From: Mycobacterium intracellulare ATCC 13950
Lineage (GTDB): Bacteria > Actinomycetota > Actinomycetes > Mycobacteriales > Mycobacteriaceae
DNA length: 64,000 nt
Direction of reading: 5' to 3'
NCBI RefSeq assembly: GCF_000277125.1
Contig: NC_016946.1
Coordinates: 4,216,001 to 4,280,000, forward strand
A program made the position numbers and the translations under genes. Every line of letters starts with the position of its first letter. Position 1 is the first letter of the stretch. This document shows, piece after piece, positions 59,631-64,000 of this stretch. The notes beneath the pieces were generated by a model, which was not told where the DNA came from, made no database searches, and saw nothing but the letters and a program-made list of their open reading frames with translations.

Positions 59631-62459
59631 CTAGCGCCGCTTCACCGATTTGGGTGGCTTGGCGCCGCGGCCCTGTTGGCGCGCCGCCGCTCGCCGCTCG
59701 CGGCGGCTGGCCCCGGCGGGAACCCCCGCCGGTGTCTTGGCGTCACCGCCGTTGCGCTGCACCTGCGCCGAGCCGTCCTCCGAGGGGCCGGAATAGGTGA
59801 GCGCCGGCGCCTGGTTGTCAATCCCCTTGGCGCGCAGCGTACTTGGGGCCTCTTCGCGCACGGCGGTCGTGGTACCGCCCTGCTGGGCGGCCGCGGCGGT
59901 GGCGAATTCCTCGAGCCCTTCGGGCGCCTGGACCGGGGCGACCTGCGGGGTGGGCACCGCCTCGACGGTCACGTTGAACAGGAAGCCGACCGACTCCTCT
60001 TTCATGCCCTCGAGCATGGCCATGAACATGTCGTAGCCCTCGCGCTGGTATTCGACCAGCGGGTCGCGCTGGGCCATCGCGCGCAGCCCGATGCCCTCCT
60101 TGAGGTAGTCCATCTCGTAGAGGTGCTCGCGCCACTTGCGGTCGATGACGTTGAGCAGCACGTTGCGCTCCAGCTGACGCATCGCGCCCTCGCCCGCGAT
60201 CTCCTCGAGCTCGGCTTCCCTTGCGGCATAGGCGTTTTCGGCGTCCTTCAGCAACGCCTCGAGCAGCTCCTCGCGGGTGAGGTCGTCGCGCTCGGAGTCA
60301 GCGTCGTGGTGGGTCAGCGGCGCATGGTCGATGCCCACCGGATACAGCGTCTTCAGGGCCGTCCACAGGGATTCCAGGTCCCAATCCTCCGCGTAGCCGT
60401 CGGCCGTCGCGCCGTTGACGTAGGCGGTGACCACGTCGCGGACCATGTCCAGCGCCTGCTCCTTGAGGTTCTCGCCCTCCAGGATGCGGCGGCGCTCGGC
60501 GTAGATCACCTTGCGCTGCTGGTTCATCACCTCGTCGTACTTGAGGACGTTTTTGCGGACCTCGAAGTTCTGCTGCTCCACCTGGGTCTGGGCGCTCTTG
60601 ATCGCGCGGGTGACCATCTTGGCCTCGATGGGCACGTCGTCGGGCAGGTTCAGCCGGTTGAGCATCGCCTCGAGCGCGGCGCCGTTGAAGCGGCGCATGA
60701 GCTCGTCGCCCAGGGACAGGTAGAAGCGCGACTCGCCCGGGTCACCCTGCCGGCCGGAGCGGCCGCGCAGCTGGTTGTCGATGCGCCGCGACTCGTGCCG
60801 TTCGGTGCCCAGCACGTACAGGCCGCCGGCCTCGATCACCTCTTCGGCCTCCTTGGAGGCCTCCTCCTTGACCTTCGGCAATTCCTCGTGCCACGCCGCT
60901 TCGTACTCGTCCGGCGTCTCCACCGGGTCGAGGCCGCGCTCACGCAGCCGCTGGTCGGTGAGGAAGTCGACGTTGCCGCCCAGCACGATGTCGGTGCCTC
61001 GGCCGGCCATGTTGGTGGCCACGGTGACGCCGCCGCGGCGGCCGGCGACCGCGATGATGGTCGCCTCCTGCTCGTGGAACTTCGCGTTGAGCACGTTGTG
61101 CGGAACGCGGCGCTTCTGGAACTGCCGCGACAGGTACTCGGAACGCTCGACGCTGGTGGTACCGATCAGCACCGGCTGGCCCTTTTCGAAGCGCTCGACG
61201 ACGTCGTCGACGACCGCGATGTACTTGGCCTCCTCGGTCTTGTAGATCAGGTCGGACTGGTCGGCGCGGATCATCGGCTTGTTGGTGGGGATGGGCACCA
61301 CGCCGAGCTTGTAGATCTCGTGCAGCTCGGCCGCCTCGGTCTGGGCGGTACCGGTCATGCCGGCGAGCTTGTCGTAGAGCCGGAAGTAGTTCTGCAGGGT
61401 GATGGTGGCCAGCGTCTGGTTCTCGGCTTTGATCTCGACGTGCTCCTTGGCCTCGATGGCCTGGTGCATGCCCTCGTTGTAGCGGCGGCCGTAGAGCACG
61501 CGGCCGGTGAACTCGTCGACGATGAGCACCTCGCCGTCGCGCACGATGTAGTCCTTGTCGCGGTTGAACAGCTCCTTGGCCTTCAACGCGTTGTTGAGGT
61601 AGCTGACCAGCGGCGAGTTCGCGGCCTCGTAGAGGTTGTCGATGCCGAGCTGGTCCTCGACGAACTCCACGCCGAGCTCGTGCACGCCGACGGTGCGCTT
61701 GCGCAGGTCCACCTCGTAGTGGGTGTCCTTTTCCATCAGCGGAGCGAGCCGGGCGAACTCGAGGTACCAGTTGGAGGCGCCGTCGGCGGGGCCGGAGATG
61801 ATCAGCGGGGTGCGCGCCTCGTCGATCAGGATGGAGTCGACCTCGTCGACGATGGCGAAGTTGTGTCCGCGCTGGACCAGGTCGTCGAGCGAATGCGCCA
61901 TGTTGTCGCGCAGGTAGTCGAACCCGAATTCGTTGTTGGTGCCGTAGGTGATGTCGGCGTTGTAGGCCACCCGCCGCTCGTCGGGCGTCATCTGGGCGAG
62001 GATCACGCCGACGTCCAGCCCGAGGAAGCGGTGCACGCGGCCCATCCACTCGCTGTCACGTTTGGCCAGGTAGTCGTTGACGGTGACGACGTGCACGCCC
62101 TTGCCGCCGATGCCGTTGAGGTAGGCCGGCAGCACGGAGGTCAGGGTCTTGCCCTCACCGGTCTTCATCTCGGCGACGTTGCCGAAGTGCAGCGCGGCCG
62201 CGCCCATCACCTGCACGTCGAAGGGGCGCTGGTCGAGCACCCGCCAGGCCGCCTCGCGGGCGACGGCGAAGGCCTCGGGCAGCAGGTCGTCGAGGCTCTC
62301 GCCGTCGGCGTGCCGCTTCTTGAACTCGTCGGTCTTGGCCCGCAACTCGGCGTCGGTGAGCTTCTCGATCTCGTCGGACAAGGTGTTGACGTAGTCAGCC
62401 ACCCGCCTGAGACGCTTGAGCATGCGACCTTCGCCAAGGCGCAGCAACTTCGACAGCAC
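59631..62459 (-). CDS. secA1: Preprotein translocase ATPase SecA1
   Basis: This 942-residue motor has NBD1 Walker A (MKTGEGKTL, about residue 105), [18 protein letters not shown]2 ([15 protein letters not shown]) and [13 protein letters not shown]. SecA1 drives general Sec secretion and is essential. The C-terminal zinc/SecB-binding CxC motif is absent; the tail is basic ([14 protein letters not shown]). The start is GTG at 62459. It corresponds to Rv3240c. Confidence 0.96.
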   Translation of the reverse strand: MLSKLLRLGEGRMLKRLRRVADYVNTLSDEIEKLTDAELRAKTDEFKKRHADGESLDDLLPEAFAVAREAAWRVLDQRPFDVQVMGAAALHFGNVAEMKTGEGKTLTSVLPAYLNGIGGKGVHVVTVNDYLAKRDSEWMGRVHRFLGLDVGVILAQMTPDERRVAYNADITYGTNNEFGFDYLRDNMAHSLDDLVQRGHNFAIVDEVDSILIDEARTPLIISGPADGASNWYLEFARLAPLMEKDTHYEVDLRKRTVGVHELGVEFVEDQLGIDNLYEAANSPLVSYLNNALKAKELFNRDKDYIVRDGEVLIVDEFTGRVLYGRRYNEGMHQAIEAKEHVEIKAENQTLATITLQNYFRLYDKLAGMTGTAQTEAAELHEIYKLGVVPIPTNKPMIRADQSDLIYKTEEAKYIAVVDDVVERFEKGQPVLIGTTSVERSEYLSRQFQKRRVPHNVLNAKFHEQEATIIAVAGRRGGVTVATNMAGRGTDIVLGGNVDFLTDQRLRERGLDPVETPDEYEAAWHEELPKVKEEASKEAEEVIEAGGLYVLGTERHESRRIDNQLRGRSGRQGDPGESRFYLSLGDELMRRFNGAALEAMLNRLNLPDDVPIEAKMVTRAIKSAQTQVEQQNFEVRKNVLKYDEVMNQQRKVIYAERRRILEGENLKEQALDMVRDVVTAYVNGATADGYAEDWDLESLWTALKTLYPVGIDHAPLTHHDADSERDDLTREELLEALLKDAENAYAAREAELEEIAGEGAMRQLERNVLLNVIDRKWREHLYEMDYLKEGIGLRAMAQRDPLVEYQREGYDMFMAMLEGMKEESVGFLFNVTVEAVPTPQVAPVQAPEGLEEFATAAAAQQGGTTTAVREEAPSTLRAKGIDNQAPALTYSGPSEDGSAQVQRNGGDAKTPAGVPAGASRRERRAAARQQGRGAKPPKSVKRR

Positions 62460-62483
62460 AGCTATGTCCTCTACGGTTTGATC

Positions 62484-62530
62484 GCCCGGCTCCTCCTCAT
62501 CGCGCTACGCGCTCTGCATCGTCACCGGGC
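62484..62530. repeat. Family A hairpin element upstream of secA1
   Basis: GCCCGG (62484-62489) and CCGGGC (62525-62530) flank CTCCTCCTCAT, a GCGCTACGCGC hairpin and CTGCATCGTCA. The internal CTCCTC ... GCATCGTC skeleton is shared with the elements at 5935-6021 and 29120-29228. It sits 25 bp upstream of the secA1 start, within its leader. Confidence 0.65.
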
Positions 62531-62580
62531 CGGATCGGAGTCTTTGGCGACACCCATCCTAGGTGACGTCGCTCTTTGGG

Positions 62581-62642
62581 CGCCGAACGTCGACTTCTTG
62601 CGCCAATTTGCTTGAAATCTCGCAATAAGTCGACGTTCGGCG
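62581..62642. terminator. Large inverted repeat between hpf and secA1
   Basis: 22-bp arms, CGCCGAACGTCGACTT-C-TTGCG and its inverse with one mismatch, flank an 18-bp loop. The element lies 12 bp after the hpf stop. It is probably the hpf terminator. No U-run follows, so it may act as a Rho-assisted or REP-like element. Confidence 0.6.
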
Positions 62643-62653
62643 GGGTGACGGGA

Positions 62654-63349
62654 TCAGCCCAGTCGGATCAGGCCGTAGTCGTAGGCGTGGCGCCGGTAGA
62701 CCACGCACGGCCGCTCGGTGTGCTTGTCGTGGAACAAGAAGAAGTCGTGCCCGACGAGCTCCATCTCGTAGAGCGCGTCGTCGACCGTCATCGGCGTGGC
62801 CGGGTGCTCCTTGGTCCGCACGATCCGTCCGGGTTCGTGGTCCTGGTCCACGCCGTCAATCGATGCGCCGTGGTCGACGGGCGCCTCGGGCGCACCGCGC
62901 GCCGGTTCGGGCGGCGGCACCGCGGTGGCGGCGGCCAGCGAGACCGGCGTCTTGTCGCCGTAGTGGACCTTGCGGCGGTCCTTGACGCGGCGCAGCCGGC
63001 TCTCCAGCTTGTCCACCGCGGACTCGAACGCGGCGTAGAAGCTGTTGGCGCAGGCCTCCGCTCGGCTCACCGGGCCCCGGCCACGGGCGGTGATCTCCAC
63101 GCGTTGACAGGATTTGCGCTGCCGCCGGTTGGGAGCGTGTTTGAGCTCGACATCGAAGAGGTAGATGGAGCGATCGAACCGCTCGAGGCGGGCGAGTTTT
63201 TGGGAGACGTACAGGCGGTAATGATCGGGGATTTCTACGTTGCGGCCTTTGAACACAACGTCGGCGGTGGTTGTCGGCTGGGCTTGCCCATCGGGGGCGG
63301 AGGGAGGTTGGTCCAGAATCTGACCGGAATCCACGGATAGCCTTGACAT
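62654..63349 (-). CDS. hpf: Long-form ribosome hibernation promotion factor (HPF/MPY)
   Basis: This 231-residue long HPF has an N-terminal YfiA/HPF domain (VVFKGRNVEIPDHYRLYVSQKLARLERFD, about residues 31-130), an Ala/Pro-rich linker, and a C-terminal dimerisation domain (MTVDDALYEMELVGHDFFLFHD ... YDYGLIRLG). It binds the 30S decoding region and stabilises idle ribosomes. ATG at 63349 was chosen; an in-frame start 33 bp upstream exists. It corresponds to Rv3241c. Confidence 0.93.
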   Translation of the reverse strand: MSRLSVDSGQILDQPPSAPDGQAQPTTTADVVFKGRNVEIPDHYRLYVSQKLARLERFDRSIYLFDVELKHAPNRRQRKSCQRVEITARGRGPVSRAEACANSFYAAFESAVDKLESRLRRVKDRRKVHYGDKTPVSLAAATAVPPPEPARGAPEAPVDHGASIDGVDQDHEPGRIVRTKEHPATPMTVDDALYEMELVGHDFFLFHDKHTERPCVVYRRHAYDYGLIRLG

Positions 63350-63638
63350 ACGTGACAACTCATTTCTCTTTACACGTCGCACGCGCGTTGCGTGCCCGGC
63401 TGGCTTGATGCGCCGACGAGGTGAGAGCGGTTCGAGACTGGCTACCGCCGCAGGCTGCCCGCCGGTGCAAGGTGTCGATTACTCACCCCTTCCCGCAAGT
63501 GGGGCTCAACCTGGGAATATCCCGACCAAGTGAGTCAATGAATGTTGATTCCGACGTTAGCTCGTGTTCGCCTACCCATGCCACTAATTTCGCAGAGCTG
63601 TTGCGAGTTCTTCACAACCTCTTGGCCGGTTCACACCC

Positions 63639-64000
63639 TCACGCGGCGGCGATCGTCAGCACCGCGACGACCCGGACCCCCGCGGCCTGAAGGACGCGCA
63701 CCGACTCGCGCGCCGTCGCCCCGGTGGTGACGATGTCGTCGACGACCATGACGTCGGCGGCAGGCGGCCGGCCGCACAGCACGACCCGGCCGGTGATGTT
63801 GCGTTCCCGCGCGGCGGTGCCCAGCCCCACCGAGTCGCGGGTCAAGGCCTTGATCCGCAGTGCCTGGGCCACGCCGATCTCCGGGTGCTGCACCACCGCG
63901 GCGCGGGCCAACCGGAGAACGGGGTCACCGCCGCGCCGGCGCGCGGCCGAACGCCGGGTCGGTGCCGGCACGATCGTGAGCGGGGTGTCGAGGATCCCCC
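63639..64000 (-). CDS. ComF/phosphoribosyltransferase-like protein, 5' truncated by window edge
   Basis: The frame is open to the window end, with GILDTPLTIVPAPTRR before any start codon, so the gene continues upstream. The C-terminal half has the PRPP-binding motif VMVVDDIVTTGATARES, and LTRDSVGLGTAARERN. This is the ComF family: a phosphoribosyltransferase fold used in DNA uptake in some bacteria, with unknown function in mycobacteria. It corresponds to Rv3242c. Confidence 0.88.
   Translation of the reverse strand, partial: GILDTPLTIVPAPTRRSAARRRGGDPVLRLARAAVVQHPEIGVAQALRIKALTRDSVGLGTAARERNITGRVVLCGRPPAADVMVVDDIVTTGATARESVRVLQAAGVRVVAVLTIAAA

Noticed and set aside
59427..62615. Very long plus-strand open frame opposite secA1
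   Set aside because: It is antisense to a clear SecA1 gene. High GC with few stops produces such shadows; no RBS or recognisable domain.
63350..63638. Gap of 289 bp upstream of hpf
   Set aside because: Contains short ORFs and a relatively lower GC stretch, but no convincing gene, promoter pair or RNA was found.

Overview
The window is high-GC mycobacterial DNA. The genes and their order match the Mycobacterium tuberculosis interval from about Rv3195 to Rv3242c (compared from memory). The layout, an intact YbaK gene and long intergenic repeats suggest a slow-growing non-tuberculous species, perhaps near the M. avium complex. The species cannot be fixed from this sequence alone. No rRNA, tRNA, CRISPR array or insertion sequence was seen.

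Region 1 (1-35600) is the conserved core. It runs: a zincin-like protein (cut by the window edge), an E1/cyclodehydratase-like protein, an ABC1 kinase, whiB7 with a uORF/attenuator leader, uvrD2, mycoredoxin, nudC with a K+-channel/RCK gene, the adnB/adnA break-resection motor-nuclease, a lipase and an alkyltransferase-like protein. It continues with a TIGR02569-type protein, moeZ, a DUF3152 metzincin, a TetR/TB9.4 pair, the DEAD-box helicase rhlE, a ParA protein, the overlapping gpm2-entC-GNAT operon, a DAG kinase, whiB1, pdtaS, a biotinylated 71-aa protein, the 24-codon ribosomal protein bL37, the rshA/sigH stress operon, an SDR and ybaK.

Region 2 (35602-42569) is an accessory block. Five minus-strand genes (MBL/alkylsulfatase-like, SDR, sulfotransferase, VOC, MDR dehydrogenase) are tightly coupled and divergent from an SDR-tetR pair. 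They share a 42-bp promoter gap holding a palindrome. A small secreted-protein relic and a PPOX flavoprotein follow. Region 3 (42789-45979) returns to the core: an SRAP abasic-site protein, a hairpin-forming 27-bp tandem repeat, aroA and rsgA.

Region 4 (45963-50661) is a second accessory block: an HxlR regulator divergent from a thiolase-nitrilase-DUF302 operon, then a leaderless tetR with a perfect 16-bp-arm palindrome and a coupled ferritin-like gene. Region 5 (50756-56187) is lipid metabolism: desA3 and its reductase, each behind the same double operator, a conserved 171-aa protein, and a WS/DGAT protein with an altered active-site motif.

Region 6 (56244-64000) holds an MddA-like membrane methyltransferase, a tandem HD-GYP/LuxR fusion protein and a hypothetical gene. 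The two genes flanking the LuxR fusion carry a nearly identical 26-bp motif exactly 34 bp before their start codons, a candidate undescribed regulon. secA1, the long-form hibernation factor and a partial comF-type gene close the window.

Starts were chosen from ribosome-binding sites, gene overlaps and remembered family lengths. All similarity statements come from recognition, not a database search.
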